Shown here piece after piece: positions 53,499 through 62,047 of a stretch of DNA of 64,000 nt. The notes under the pieces are model-generated. The model was not told the DNA's origin. It was given only the letters and a program-made list of their open reading frames with translations, and made no database searches. The stretch is from NCBI GenBank assembly GCA_027051905.1, contig JALUGO010000027.1:1-64000 (forward strand), in the 5' to 3' direction. The translations under genes were made by a program, and so were the position numbers. Within the stretch, counting starts at the first letter, position 1. Every line of letters begins with the position of its first letter. This stretch comes from Desulfurobacteriaceae bacterium. Its GTDB lineage: Bacteria > Aquificota > Aquificia > Desulfurobacteriales > Desulfurobacteriaceae.

Positions 53499-55355
53499 AT
53501 GGGAAGGAAGATACAGTTCACAGACGTAACACTGCGAGATGCCCACCAGTCCCTCTTTGCAACCCGTATGAAAACAAGGGACATGGTTGAGATAGCTCCG
53601 GTTATAGATAAGGCCGGTTTCTGGTCTGTTGAAATGTGGGGTGGAGCAACCTTTGACGTCTGCCTCAGGTTCCTAAGGGAAGACCCCTGGGAGAGGCTGA
53701 AAACCTTAAGGAAGCTCATGCCAAACTCTCGCCTTCAGATGCTCTTAAGGGGTCAAAACCTTGTTGGCTACAGGCACTACCCCGACGACGTTGTAAGGGC
53801 CTTTGTGAGGAAGGCTGCCGAGAACGGAATAGACGTCTTCAGAATATTTGACGCTTTAAACGACCTTAGAAACGTAGAGGTTGCCGTTGAAACTGCGAAA
53901 GAGATGGGGAAAATCGTTGAGGGAGCTCTCTCCTACACCATCAGTCCCGTTCATACAGAAGACCTCTACATAGAGCTTGCCCTTGAGTTTAAAGAGATGG
54001 GAGCAGACGTAATCACCATCAAAGATATGGCCGGTCTTCTTTCCCCTGAAAAGGCTTACTCTCTGGTTAAAGCCCTTAAAGAGGAAGTTGGCCTTCCCGT
54101 CCACGTTCATACCCACTGCACAAGCGGTATGGCTGAGATGGCACAGCTGAAGGCTGCAGAGGCGGGAGCCGACATCTTTGACGTAGCAATCTCCCCTATG
54201 GCTTCGGATACTTCCCACCCTGCAGTAGAAACTATGGCCTACGCTCTTGGAGAGTTTGGGTTTGAGATGAACCTTGATAAATCTGCTCTCAAGAAAATGG
54301 CTCACCACTTTAAAGAGGTTCGTAAGAAATACAAAAAGTACGACATAGACTTTAAGGGAATAGATGCCGCAGTCCTTGAGCACCAGATACCCGGAGGAAT
54401 GATATCCAACCTTATAAACCAGCTAAAAGAACAGGGAGCTCTTGACAGGTTAGAGGAAGTTCTTGAAGAAGTGCCACGGGTTCGTGAAGACCTTGGATAC
54501 CCGCCACTTGTCACTCCTACAAGCCAGATTGTTGGAACTCAGGCCGTTTTGAACGTTCTGGCTGGTGAGCGCTACAAGATGATTACCCAGGAGACGAAAA
54601 ACTACGTTAAGGGACTCTACGGAAGACCGCCTGCTCCTATAAAGGAGGAGATTATCAAAAAGGTTCTTGGAGACGAGGAGCCCATTACCTGCAGGCCTGC
54701 AGACCTTCTCCAGCCGGAGCTTGATAAGTGCAGAGAGGAGATTAAAGACCTTGCAAGGAGCGAGGAAGACGTTCTCTCCTACTGCCTCTTCCCCAAAGTT
54801 GCTAGGGAGTTCTTTGAGTGGAGAGAGAAGGTTGAAAAGGGAGAGATTCCTGCCATTTCAGAGGAAGACCTCCACGACATGGAGGAAGAGGAAAGAAAGT
54901 GTCCTCAACCCCTTGCTCCAACAGAGTTTATAGTTAACGTCCATGGTGAGAGCTACCACGTTAAGATAGCGGGTGTTGGCCATAAGAAAGAGGGTAAAAA
55001 GCCCTACTTCATTAAGATTGATGGAAGGCTTGAAGAGGTTATGGTTGAACCTCTTGTTGAGATTGTTCCAACGAGGGAAGAGGTTGAGATTGCAGGGGAA
55101 CTCACCAGCGCTTCAAAGAGGCCCAGGGCTACAAAAGAGGGAGACGTTACCTCTCCTATGCCTGCGAAAGTAGTTGAGATTAAAGTTAAAGAAGGAGACA
55201 GGGTTAACGAAGGTGACGTTGTTGCCATAGTTGAAGCTATGAAGATGCAGAACGAGGTTCACGCTCCTATCAGCGGTGTTGTTAAGGCCATTTACGTTAA
55301 ACCGGGAGACAACGTTAACCCGGATGAAGCCCTTATGACAATTGAACCTGAGTAG
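53499..55355 (+). CDS. pycB: Carboxyltransferase-biotin carrier subunit (pyruvate/2-oxoglutarate carboxylase B)
   Basis: 618 aa. DRE-TIM carboxyltransferase (TDVTLRDAHQSLFATRMKTR with metal Asp; HVHTHCTSGMAEMAQLKAAE with His ligands; IDAAVLEHQIPGGMISNL), a linker, then a C-terminal biotinyl domain with VAIVEAMKMQNEVHAPISGV, where the Lys of AMKM is biotinylated. It moves the carboxyl from biotin to the acceptor keto acid. Directly follows the biotin carboxylase by 20 bases. Confidence 0.92.
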   Translation: MGRKIQFTDVTLRDAHQSLFATRMKTRDMVEIAPVIDKAGFWSVEMWGGATFDVCLRFLREDPWERLKTLRKLMPNSRLQMLLRGQNLVGYRHYPDDVVRAFVRKAAENGIDVFRIFDALNDLRNVEVAVETAKEMGKIVEGALSYTISPVHTEDLYIELALEFKEMGADVITIKDMAGLLSPEKAYSLVKALKEEVGLPVHVHTHCTSGMAEMAQLKAAEAGADIFDVAISPMASDTSHPAVETMAYALGEFGFEMNLDKSALKKMAHHFKEVRKKYKKYDIDFKGIDAAVLEHQIPGGMISNLINQLKEQGALDRLEEVLEEVPRVREDLGYPPLVTPTSQIVGTQAVLNVLAGERYKMITQETKNYVKGLYGRPPAPIKEEIIKKVLGDEEPITCRPADLLQPELDKCREEIKDLARSEEDVLSYCLFPKVAREFFEWREKVEKGEIPAISEEDLHDMEEEERKCPQPLAPTEFIVNVHGESYHVKIAGVGHKKEGKKPYFIKIDGRLEEVMVEPLVEIVPTREEVEIAGELTSASKRPRATKEGDVTSPMPAKVVEIKVKEGDRVNEGDVVAIVEAMKMQNEVHAPISGVVKAIYVKPGDNVNPDEALMTIEPE

Positions 55356-55366
55356 GAGGGATCTTT

Positions 55367-55489
55367 ATGAAAAGGCTCTTCCTTGGAACTCTTCTCCTGG
55401 TTCTTTTGGGCGGAGCCTTTTCCTCCTGTTGCTGGGGACCTTGTCGTCACTGCCATCAGCATAAATGTTGCTGCCAAACTACACCTTGA
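55367..55489 (+). CDS. Cys/His-rich 40-aa putative lipoprotein
   Basis: Not recognised. ATG seven bases after GGAGGG and 11 bases past pycB. A signal-like start (KRLFLGTLLLVLLGGAFSS) leads to C21, which fits a lipobox, then CWGPCRHCHQHKCCCQ: seven Cys and three His in the 20-residue mature part. That density suggests metal or heme binding in the periplasm; no known family was recognised. Its stop overlaps the -35 of the SRP RNA promoter. Confidence 0.6.
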   Translation: MKRLFLGTLLLVLLGGAFSSCCWGPCRHCHQHKCCCQTTP

Positions 55490-55514
55490 CTTTACTGACA
55501 TTCAGAGTTAACTT
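55486..55514 (+). promoter_or_regulatory. Probable promoter of SRP RNA
   Basis: TTGACT (55486-55491), 17-base spacer, TAACTT (55509-55514), placing the transcript start at the SRP RNA 5' end near 55522. Confidence 0.6.
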
Positions 55515-55521
55515 GTTATTT

Positions 55522-55614
55522 GCCGGGGTCTCCACAACGCCCGGAGGGTGAACCCCGCCAGGCCCGGAAGGGAGCAACGGTAAGCCTGAAGGGCGTGTGT
55601 GGTAAGGCTCCGGT
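55522..55614 (+). ncRNA. ffs: Signal recognition particle RNA, small (4.5S-like)
   Basis: About 93 nt hairpin. The conserved Ffh-binding apex is visible (GGCCCGGAAGGGAGCAACGG with the GGAA tetraloop and AGCA internal loop); the ends GCCGGGGUCU and AGGCUCCGGU pair throughout. Followed by a T run (55614-55618). SRP RNA with Ffh targets membrane proteins to SecY. Confidence 0.93.
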
Positions 55615-55617
55615 TTT

Positions 55618-56634
55618 TCATTTCCTCAAAATCAAGGAAAGCGCTCTTGTTACATTTTCAACCAGGGGAATCACCTCAGAATAGTTCATTCTTTTAGGTC
55701 CAATAACTCCAATAACTCCACTGTTTTTGAATCCCACGCTAAACTTACCCAGAACAAAACTTATAGAAGGTAGAGGTTCTGGTTCCAATTCAGACCCAAG
55801 AATAACACCAATCCTTTTTTTCTCACTCAGAAAACCCTTTAAAATCTCCAAGAAAAGCGTCTTCTCTTCCAGCAACTCAAGAACCTGCTTCAACCTTCCT
55901 ACGTCTCCTGAAACCATATTAACCACATTGGAAGTCCCGTGTATCTCCAGATGGTCAACTTCATTCAGAGACTTTAAAATGTAAGAGCTAATTCGAAACG
56001 TCAGATCAGAAATTTCCCGCCTTAAACTCTCTATTTCTTCCACCAGCTCTTTTTTTACCTGCTTCAGCGTTTTTCCTCTGAACTTCTGGGTAAGTAACTT
56101 TGAAATTTTGGAAAGCTCGTTCTTTGAAACAGAAACTGTAACCACCTTGTGAAGAACGTAATCCGGCTTGAAGTTAACTACTATAAGAACCTTTTCTGAA
56201 GACACCTTCAGAAGGGATATACTTTCTACTGTAAGTTCTTCCGTAAGGTTCACACCAAAACCGATATAACCTGTCCGAGACTGAATAAAATCGAGAACCT
56301 TTGCGAGAATCTCATCTCTATCATTAACTTTTTCCACTTTTAGGTAGTCTATGAGCCTGTTAACAAGAGTTTCGTCCTCCTCCCCCAGTGCCAGAAAAAG
56401 GCTGTTTATGTAAACCTTCAGTCCTTCATCGGTAGGCACCCTTCCTGCGGAAATATGAGGCTGGTAGAGGTAACCTTTATCTTCAAGATCAGCCATTACA
56501 TTTCTTATAGTTGCAGGACTGAATGGAAGAGAGTAGGTTTTCTGGAGGGTTCTTGAACCAACCGGTATTCCTTCCTTTAGATAAAGCTCTATAATTTTTA
56601 AAAGGATATCCCTCTCTCTTTCTGTAAGGTTCAT
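55618..56634 (-). CDS. hrcA: Heat-inducible transcription repressor HrcA
   Basis: 338 aa. The N-terminal winged helix (LTERERDILLKIIELYLKEG, VGSRTLQKTYSL, FSPATIRNVMADLEDKGYL) and the middle GYIGFGVNLTEELTVESISL plus C-terminal SFVLGKFSVGFKNSGVIGVI (20 residues) identify it. It normally binds CIRCE and represses groE/dnaK; no dnaK or groE is adjacent and no CIRCE is seen here. AAGGAG precedes the ATG. The upstream DNA is a transposon remnant. Confidence 0.93.
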   Translation of the reverse strand: MNLTERERDILLKIIELYLKEGIPVGSRTLQKTYSLPFSPATIRNVMADLEDKGYLYQPHISAGRVPTDEGLKVYINSLFLALGEEDETLVNRLIDYLKVEKVNDRDEILAKVLDFIQSRTGYIGFGVNLTEELTVESISLLKVSSEKVLIVVNFKPDYVLHKVVTVSVSKNELSKISKLLTQKFRGKTLKQVKKELVEEIESLRREISDLTFRISSYILKSLNEVDHLEIHGTSNVVNMVSGDVGRLKQVLELLEEKTLFLEILKGFLSEKKRIGVILGSELEPEPLPSISFVLGKFSVGFKNSGVIGVIGPKRMNYSEVIPLVENVTRALSLILRK

Positions 56635-56667
56635 GTTTACAAAACTCCTTATTGGTCTCAGCTACCT

Positions 56668-57898
56668 TTAATATAACCCGTGAACTACTGAGATTCTCGC
56701 TTCAACGAGTGCAACAGCACTCTCCACGGGCATAAGTTCGGGCCGTTCCACCCCTACCGCTCGTAAGGTGAACGACCCCTTTAGTATCCTCAGTCCCTCC
56801 TTTAGCAGGTTTAGGGTTGCGTTGTAGTTCCTGTCGTGTTCTGCTCCACAATTGGGACACTTCCATTTCCTATCAAACAGCTTAAGGTTCTCGTTCTTAT
56901 ATCCACATTCAGAGCAGAGCTTTAAAGATGGATAGAACGGGTTTACCTTGATGAGCTTCCTGCCGTAGAGCTTCGCTTTATACTCTAGATATGAGATGAA
57001 CCTCCTCCTGCTCGCATCTACTATGTGTTTGGAAAGGTTGCTGTTTTTGAGTAATCCCTTGACGTTTAAGTCCTCTACTATTACGGCTTGGTTATCGCCG
57101 ATTATCCTCTTGCTTAGCTTGTGGAGAAAGTCATTCCTCTGATTTACTACTTTCTCGTGGAGTTTCGCTATTCTCCTTTGAAGTTTTAGGTATCTGTTGC
57201 TACCTTTTACCTTCCTTGACAGTTTCCTCTGGAGCTTCTTAAGTTTTTCTTCCGTCCTTAACAGGTTTCTCGGGTTTTCTATCTTCTTTCCTGCTGACAG
57301 AGTGCAGAAGTGGGTAAGTCCAACATCTATTGCTACTACTTTGTCCATCTCCGGTAGTGATTCTATCTCTCTATCAACCTATCAACGAGAACGTTAAGGT
57401 AGAGCTTACCTGATGAAAGTTTGGTTATGGAAACGCTTTTCATCTTCCCTTCTATCTCTCTATGCTTTTTGAACTTTATCGGTGTTTTGAGTCTCGGTAT
57501 TTTGATTTCGTCTCCTTCCATGCGGAAATATTGCGGTATTGATACGCTGTTCACCATCTTTTGCTCTTGAACCTGGGAAATTTTGTAAGTCCTTTAAAGA
57601 AGTTTCTGAACGCTCTATCAAGCCACTTTACAGTCTCTTGAAGTGATTGACTGTTGGCTCCTTTGAGAAAGGAGAACTCCTTTTTCAGTTTAGGTAGGAG
57701 TCTCTTATACTCGTAGTAATTCTACTTCTTACCCTCCGCTTCGTAATTCTTTTTTGCTATTTCAAGGAGCTTGTCGTAAACAAACCTACAATGCCCTAAT
57801 TCTACCTGTCCTTTTTTCGGATAAAGCCTAAACCTGTGTTGAGTTAACTCATATTCAACGCACAATCCGAACAACAACTTACGCCGTGCGCTATACAT
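56668..57898 (-). pseudogene. tnpB: Decayed IS200/IS605-family tnpB
   Basis: A TnpB-like gene broken into three frames. Part 1 (down to 57722) carries HRFRLYPKKGQVELGHCRFV and ends in a TAG; the same frame continues to KFPRFKSKRW near 57560. Part 2 (57557-57363) has VSIPQYFRMEGDEIKIPRL. Part 3 (57348-56668) holds the RuvC core AIDVGLTHF, VIVEDLNVKGL, HDRNYNATLNLL and a Cys4 zinc finger (CSEC...CPNC). At least one stop and two frameshifts; no tnpA partner. The RuvC residues remain, so decay is recent. Upper bound of the gene is approximate. Confidence 0.88.
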
Positions 57899-57935
57899 TG
57901 CCTTCGAAAAGGAGAGGATTAGCGCAAAATTTCTC

Positions 57936-58451
57936 CTAAAAACCAAGCTCAAGGTATGTATCTTTGTATTGAACATATCTGAGAGCATGTTCTTTTAGTT
58001 TCTGAACTTCTTCATCTGAGAGCTCTCTCTTTAATTCAGCAGGGAAACCCATTATCAGTGAATTCGGAGGGAACTTCTTTCCCGGAGGAACCAGCGTTCC
58101 CGCTGCAACTATAGAGTTTTCCCCGATAACAGCACCGTCGAGAATAATGGCGCCAATACCTATCAGGCAGTTATCCCCAATTGTGCATCCATGAAGCTTA
58201 ACAGCATGGCCAACTGTAACGAAGTTTCCAATTACCGTTGGATTGGTTTTGTTGGTTACATGAACTACCGTTCCATCCTGAATAGAGGTGCATTTACCAA
58301 CTTTAATGTAGTTCACATCCCCTCTGAGAATTGCTCCAAACCAGATAGAACTGTCGTCTCCGATTTCAACATCCCCTATAACGGTTGCATTTTCAGCTAT
58401 GAAAACTCTTTTCCCTATTTTAGGCTTAAGATTTCCATACTCTCTGATCAA
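57936..58451 (-). CDS. Gamma-carbonic-anhydrase-like hexapeptide-repeat protein (YrdA/PaaY family)
   Basis: 171 aa left-handed beta helix with repeats such as GDVEIGDDSSIWFGAILRGD and NFVTVGHAVKLHGCTIGDNC. Potential metal histidines occur in VVHV and GHAVKLHG, spaced as in Cam-family enzymes. Activity as carbonic anhydrase is not certain for this subgroup. Trimeric cytosolic protein. Its end abuts the tnpB remnant; GGAGGTGAGG precedes the ATG. Confidence 0.85.
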   Translation of the reverse strand: MIREYGNLKPKIGKRVFIAENATVIGDVEIGDDSSIWFGAILRGDVNYIKVGKCTSIQDGTVVHVTNKTNPTVIGNFVTVGHAVKLHGCTIGDNCLIGIGAIILDGAVIGENSIVAAGTLVPPGKKFPPNSLIMGFPAELKRELSDEEVQKLKEHALRYVQYKDTYLELGF

Positions 58452-58478
58452 CTCCTCACCTCCGGAAACTTTTTCTCC

Positions 58479-58511
58479 ATTCTAACACCAAATTCTGTTT
58501 GTTAGAATTTG
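58479..58511. repeat. Overlapping alternative inverted repeats before rpe
   Basis: ATTCTAACA (58479-58487) pairs with TGTTAGAAT (58500-58508), nine of nine. The inner CAAATTCT (58489-58496) pairs with AGAATTTG (58504-58511), eight of eight. The right arms overlap, so the hairpins exclude each other. The site lies between divergent genes, 20 bases before the rpe ATG. Confidence 0.6.
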
Positions 58512-58530
58512 CCAACACGGAGGGTAAATC

Positions 58531-59187
58531 ATGGCTTTGCTTGCTCCATCCATTCTCTCTGCAAACTTCGCCTGCCTGGAAAGGGACATAAAAGAGGCAG
58601 AGACAGCAGGTGCCGACATTCTTCACGTTGACGTTATGGACGGCCGTTTTGTTCCAAACATTACAATAGGTATCCCTGTTGTTGAATCCTTAAAGAAGGT
58701 GACGGAGCTCCCCTTAGACGTCCACCTCATGATTGTTGAACCGGAAAAGTATATTCCTGAGTTTATAAAGGCAGGAGCTAACTGGTTATCGTTCCATTTT
58801 GAGGCTACAGTTCATCACCACAGAACGGTTGAACAGATAAAAGAGCTTGGAGCAAAAGCAGGCATTGTTATCAACCCTTCAACTCCTGTATCCTTCCTAG
58901 AAGAAATCCTTCCCTTCCTTGATTTCGTTCTTGTAATGTCTGTAAATCCCGGATTTGGAGGCCAGAAGTTTATCCCAACTTCACTTGAGAAAATCAGAAA
59001 GCTGAAAAGTCTAAAGGAAAAGCTCAACAAGAATCTTCTCATAGAGGTGGACGGCGGGATAAAGGTAAGCAACGTGGAATCTGTTGTAAAGGCTGGAGCT
59101 GACGTTATAGTTGCAGGGTCAGCCATTTTTAAAGGCGATATATCGTCCAACGTTAGAGCGTTTAAGGAAATTCTTAAAAACTATTAG
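58531..59187 (+). CDS. rpe: Ribulose-phosphate 3-epimerase
   Basis: 218 aa TIM barrel interconverting ribulose-5-P and xylulose-5-P. LLAPSILSANFACLERDIKE start, HVDVMDGRFVPNITIG (metal His/Asp), HLMIVEPEKYI, VMSVNPGFGGQKFIPTSLEK and LIEVDGGIKVSNV complete the active site. ATG behind CGGAGGG. Followed by prs with a 12-base gap. Confidence 0.96.
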   Translation: MALLAPSILSANFACLERDIKEAETAGADILHVDVMDGRFVPNITIGIPVVESLKKVTELPLDVHLMIVEPEKYIPEFIKAGANWLSFHFEATVHHHRTVEQIKELGAKAGIVINPSTPVSFLEEILPFLDFVLVMSVNPGFGGQKFIPTSLEKIRKLKSLKEKLNKNLLIEVDGGIKVSNVESVVKAGADVIVAGSAIFKGDISSNVRAFKEILKNY

Positions 59188-59199
59188 CGGGGAGAAGCT

Positions 59200-60150
59200 A
59201 TGAAACAGGTAAAGCTCATAACGGGAACGGCAAACCCTGAGCTTGCAAAGAGAGTGGCGGCAAACCTTGGAGTTCCCCTTGCCGACGTAAAAGTTGGAAG
59301 GTTCAGTGACGGAGAGATTCAGGTAGTGATAAACGAGAGTGTAAGAGACTGCGACGTTTTTATCGTTCAGTCTCTGTGCAGGCCGGCAAACGACAACATA
59401 ATGGAGCTCCTCATCATAGCCGACGCCCTTAAAAGGGCATCTGCAGGCAGAATAACAGCCGTTATCCCTTACTACGCATACGGAAGACAGGACAGAAAGG
59501 TCAACCCCAGAGACCCAATCAGCGCTAAGGTTGTTGCAGACGTTATAACTACCGCCGGAGTAAACCACGTTGTAGTTGTCGATCTCCACGCAAAGCAGGT
59601 TGAGGGTTTTTTTGACATTCCGGTAGACCACCTTGAAGCAAGACCGGTGTTAACAGACTATTTCTTAAGACTTGGAATGGGAGGAGAGGATACTGTAGTA
59701 GTGTCTCCAGATATTGGAGGAGTTGCAAGAGCCAGGAACTTTGCAAAGGTTTTAGGCTCTCCTATAGCGATAATCGATAAAAGAAGGCCAAAACCAAACG
59801 TCTCTGAAGTTATGAACATAATAGGCGATGTGAAGAACAAAAAGGCCATTATCATAGACGACATAATAGACACGGCCGGAACAATTGTTAATGCAGCAAC
59901 AGCAATTAAAGAAGCTGGAGCCACGGAGGTTTACGCTGCCTGCACCCACCCCGTTTTCTCCGGCCCCGCTGTTGAAAGGCTTTCCGGAGCCGTTAAAAAC
60001 GGGATTATTAAGGAGATTGTTGTTACAGACACCATTCCTCTGCAGGAGGAGTTTGAAGGGGTTAAAGTCCTCTCCGTTTCCGGAATGCTTGCAGAAGCCA
60101 TAAGGAGAATCCACTATGGAGAGTCCATAAGCCAGATGTTCAACTTCTGA
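59200..60150 (+). CDS. prs: Ribose-phosphate pyrophosphokinase
   Basis: 316 aa. Makes PRPP from ribose-5-P and ATP. NPELAKRVAANLGVPLADV, GRFSDGEIQVVINESVRDCD, PYYAYGRQDRKVNPRDPISA and the PRPP loop IIDDIIDTAGTIVNAA are intact. ATG after GCGGGGAG. Linked to rpe by pentose-phosphate metabolism; its last codons overlap the convergent pseudopilin by 11 bases. Confidence 0.97.
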   Translation: MKQVKLITGTANPELAKRVAANLGVPLADVKVGRFSDGEIQVVINESVRDCDVFIVQSLCRPANDNIMELLIIADALKRASAGRITAVIPYYAYGRQDRKVNPRDPISAKVVADVITTAGVNHVVVVDLHAKQVEGFFDIPVDHLEARPVLTDYFLRLGMGGEDTVVVSPDIGGVARARNFAKVLGSPIAIIDKRRPKPNVSEVMNIIGDVKNKKAIIIDDIIDTAGTIVNAATAIKEAGATEVYAACTHPVFSGPAVERLSGAVKNGIIKEIVVTDTIPLQEEFEGVKVLSVSGMLAEAIRRIHYGESISQMFNF

Positions 60151-60685
60151 TTACAAATGTTAGGGGGAGCTCCCTTCCCCCCTCCACCTTCAACACCAGC
60201 TTTAAAAGCCTTTCTCCAGCTCCCTTAACCCAGCTACCTCCCGAAAGATGATAAACCTCAAGTGAGAGCACTTTTGAGGAGATAAAAGCATCTATACCGG
60301 CTTCTGAAGTGGAGTTTAAGCGGTATTCTGTTCTTATCAGGTAGCGTTTTTCTCCGTTTTTATAGAGCCAGTATTTAACCCTGCATATTCCGGGGAAGTA
60401 GTAACAATTCTCCGTGTAGAACCCTATCCACTTAACGTTTCCATCTGTATCCCTAACCACAGACAGGTTCCCATACCTCGTATTTATCGATTCAAAATCC
60501 CTAAGGAAAAGGTAGAAAAGAGGAGAAACCAAAGACTGAAGCTGGCTATTTTCAACGGCTGCCCTGCCGGTTCTTTCAACGGCTGAGAAGAAAAAGTAAG
60601 CTACCGTAATCAAAAAAGCCGAAATGGCAACGGCAATGAGAAGCTCTATAAGAGTAAAGCCTTTACCTTGCCTCGTAAAGCTCAA
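60140..60685 (-). CDS. Type II/IV pseudopilin (GspJ-like)
   Basis: 181 aa. Short basic leader then the prepilin motif GFTLIELLIAVAISAFLI with the cleavage Gly and Glu at +5, a single hydrophobic helix, and a periplasmic C-terminal domain. Size and order after a GspI-like gene suggest a minor pseudopilin J. It starts inside the end of the preceding gene (23-base overlap). Confidence 0.78.
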   Translation of the reverse strand: MSFTRQGKGFTLIELLIAVAISAFLITVAYFFFSAVERTGRAAVENSQLQSLVSPLFYLFLRDFESINTRYGNLSVVRDTDGNVKWIGFYTENCYYFPGICRVKYWLYKNGEKRYLIRTEYRLNSTSEAGIDAFISSKVLSLEVYHLSGGSWVKGAGERLLKLVLKVEGGRELPLTFVIRS

Positions 60686-60989
60686 CTAAAACTCCCCTAT
60701 CAGGCGTTCCAGATTCAACCTTTACGACTCTGAAACCCATAAGGTCTTCAAAATTCTGATTTACTTTAACTCTGTAACCCAGAACATCAACTTCCTCATC
60801 GTTGAACGTTTTTCCTCCGTAGATAATTGCGTTAAGAGCATTGTGGGCAGCAACTGTAGAAAGGGTTGTTTTAAGAAGGAGATCTGTAGAGTCAGCACTT
60901 CTTCCCGCCAGAACTATGAAAACTCCAAAAGCCATTCCGGCAATGGCAACTGCAACTAAAACTTCCAGTAGAGTAAAACCTTTCTTCAA
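60663..60989 (-). CDS. Type II/IV pseudopilin (GspI-like)
   Basis: 108 aa. KKGFTLLEVLVAVAIAGMAF is a prepilin start with cleavage Gly and Glu at +5. The ~80-residue remainder (ending VLVELYEAR) is short, as in GspI. The TTG at 60989 sits five bases after GGAGG and gives a three-residue leader; a longer frame upstream reads through pdxJ antisense and is rejected. Where the rest of the secretion or pilus genes lie is not shown. Confidence 0.78.
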   Translation of the reverse strand: MKKGFTLLEVLVAVAIAGMAFGVFIVLAGRSADSTDLLLKTTLSTVAAHNALNAIIYGGKTFNDEEVDVLGYRVKVNQNFEDLMGFRVVKVESGTPDRGVLVELYEAR

Positions 60990-61040
60990 CTCAACCTCCG
61001 GCGATATTTTATACTTTAAACCAGAATCAGGGAGGTAACC

Positions 61041-61775
61041 ATGGGAAAAAGAGTAAGACTTGGAGTTAACATAGACCACGTTGCAACTGTTAGAAACGCA
61101 AGAAGAACTTTTGAACCTGATCCTGTTCACGCTGCAGTAATTGCAGATCTTGCCGGTGCCGACCAGATAACCCTTCACGTTAGAGAAGACAGAAGGCACG
61201 TCAACGAAAGAGACCTAAAACTCATAAAGGAACTCATTCACTCAAGGGTAAACCTTGAAATGGCGGCAACCGACGAGATGGTCGAGATAGCCCTCTCTGT
61301 AAAACCCCACCAGGTAACGCTGGTTCCTGAAAAAAGAGAGGAGATAACAACAGAAGGTGGCCTTGACGTTATCTCTCAGAAGGAGGCACTTCAGAATGTA
61401 GTTGAAAAGCTAAAGTCTTCTGGAATAACCGTTAACATCTTTATCGACCCAGACCCCGAACAGATAAGAGCTGCCGCTGAAGTTGGGGCAGACGCTGTGG
61501 AGCTCCACACAGGCCGCTATGCTGAAGCCTTTGCAGAAAACAGAGAAGAGGGAACAGAAAGGGAACTTCGCCGTTTAAGGGAAGCTGCGAGAGTTGCAAA
61601 AGAAGCAGGGCTAAAGGTTTACGCCGGCCACGGACTCACATACAAAAACGTAAAACCAGTTGCAGAAATCCCGGAGATTGAAGAGCTGAACATAGGCCAC
61701 TCAATAGTGGCAAACGCAATCCTTTTTGGTCTTAAAGAGGCTGTTGAGAAAATGAGAGAGCTCATTAACGGCTGA
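61041..61775 (+). CDS. pdxJ: Pyridoxine 5'-phosphate synthase
   Basis: 244 aa TIM barrel that closes the pyridine ring of vitamin B6 in the DXP-dependent path. [59 protein letters not shown] and [20 protein letters not shown] (20 residues) are diagnostic. ATG follows GGAGGT. A weak ATTTTC/GAAAAT hairpin follows the stop. Confidence 0.96.
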   Translation: MGKRVRLGVNIDHVATVRNARRTFEPDPVHAAVIADLAGADQITLHVREDRRHVNERDLKLIKELIHSRVNLEMAATDEMVEIALSVKPHQVTLVPEKREEITTEGGLDVISQKEALQNVVEKLKSSGITVNIFIDPDPEQIRAAAEVGADAVELHTGRYAEAFAENREEGTERELRRLREAARVAKEAGLKVYAGHGLTYKNVKPVAEIPEIEELNIGHSIVANAILFGLKEAVEKMRELING

Positions 61776-61790
61776 TTTTCAGGGGAAAAT

Positions 61791-61865
61791 TGGAGGCGGC
61801 GGGCGGAATCGAACCGCCGAATAAGGGATTTGCAGTCCCCTGCCTTACCACTTGGCTACGCCGCC
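61791..61865 (-). tRNA. tRNA-Cys (GCA)
   Basis: Minus strand, GGCGGCGTAGCCAAG to CGCCGCCTCCA, CCA encoded. Anticodon loop CTGCAAA gives GCA. Last of five tRNAs. Confidence 0.97.
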
Positions 61866-61869
61866 TTAA

Positions 61870-61945
61870 TGGAGCGGGCGACGGGACTTGAACCCGCGAC
61901 CCCAACCTTGGCAAGGTTGTGCTCTACCAACTGAGCTACGCCCGC
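61870..61945 (-). tRNA. tRNA-Gly (GCC)
   Basis: Minus strand, GCGGGCGTAGCTCAG to CGCCCGCTCCA, CCA encoded. Anticodon loop TTGCCAA gives GCC. Confidence 0.97.
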
Positions 61946-61949
61946 CCTG

Positions 61950-62035
61950 TGGTGCGGGAGGTGGGAGTCGAACCCACACGCCACGAGGGCACTGGATCCT
62001 AAGTCCAGCGCGTCTGCCAGTTCCGCCACTCCCGC
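61950..62035 (-). tRNA. tRNA-Leu (UAG)
   Basis: Minus strand, 86 nt with a long variable arm, GCGGGAGTGGCGGAA to CTCCCGCACCA, CCA encoded. Anticodon loop CTTAGGA gives UAG. Confidence 0.97.
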
Positions 62036-62047
62036 ATGGCGGAATTG

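Noticed and set aside
56707-56722. GAGTGC-AACA-GCACTC palindrome near hrcA, at first like a CIRCE heat-shock operator
   Set aside because: CIRCE is TTAGCACTC-N9-GAGTGCTAA, with the arms in the opposite order. Here the order is reversed, the spacer is four bases, and it lies inside the tnpB remnant.
60990-61199. N-terminal extension of the GspI-like protein
   Set aside because: It lies antisense to the start of pdxJ and would bury the prepilin leader; the TTG at 60989 with GGAGG restores the normal short leader.
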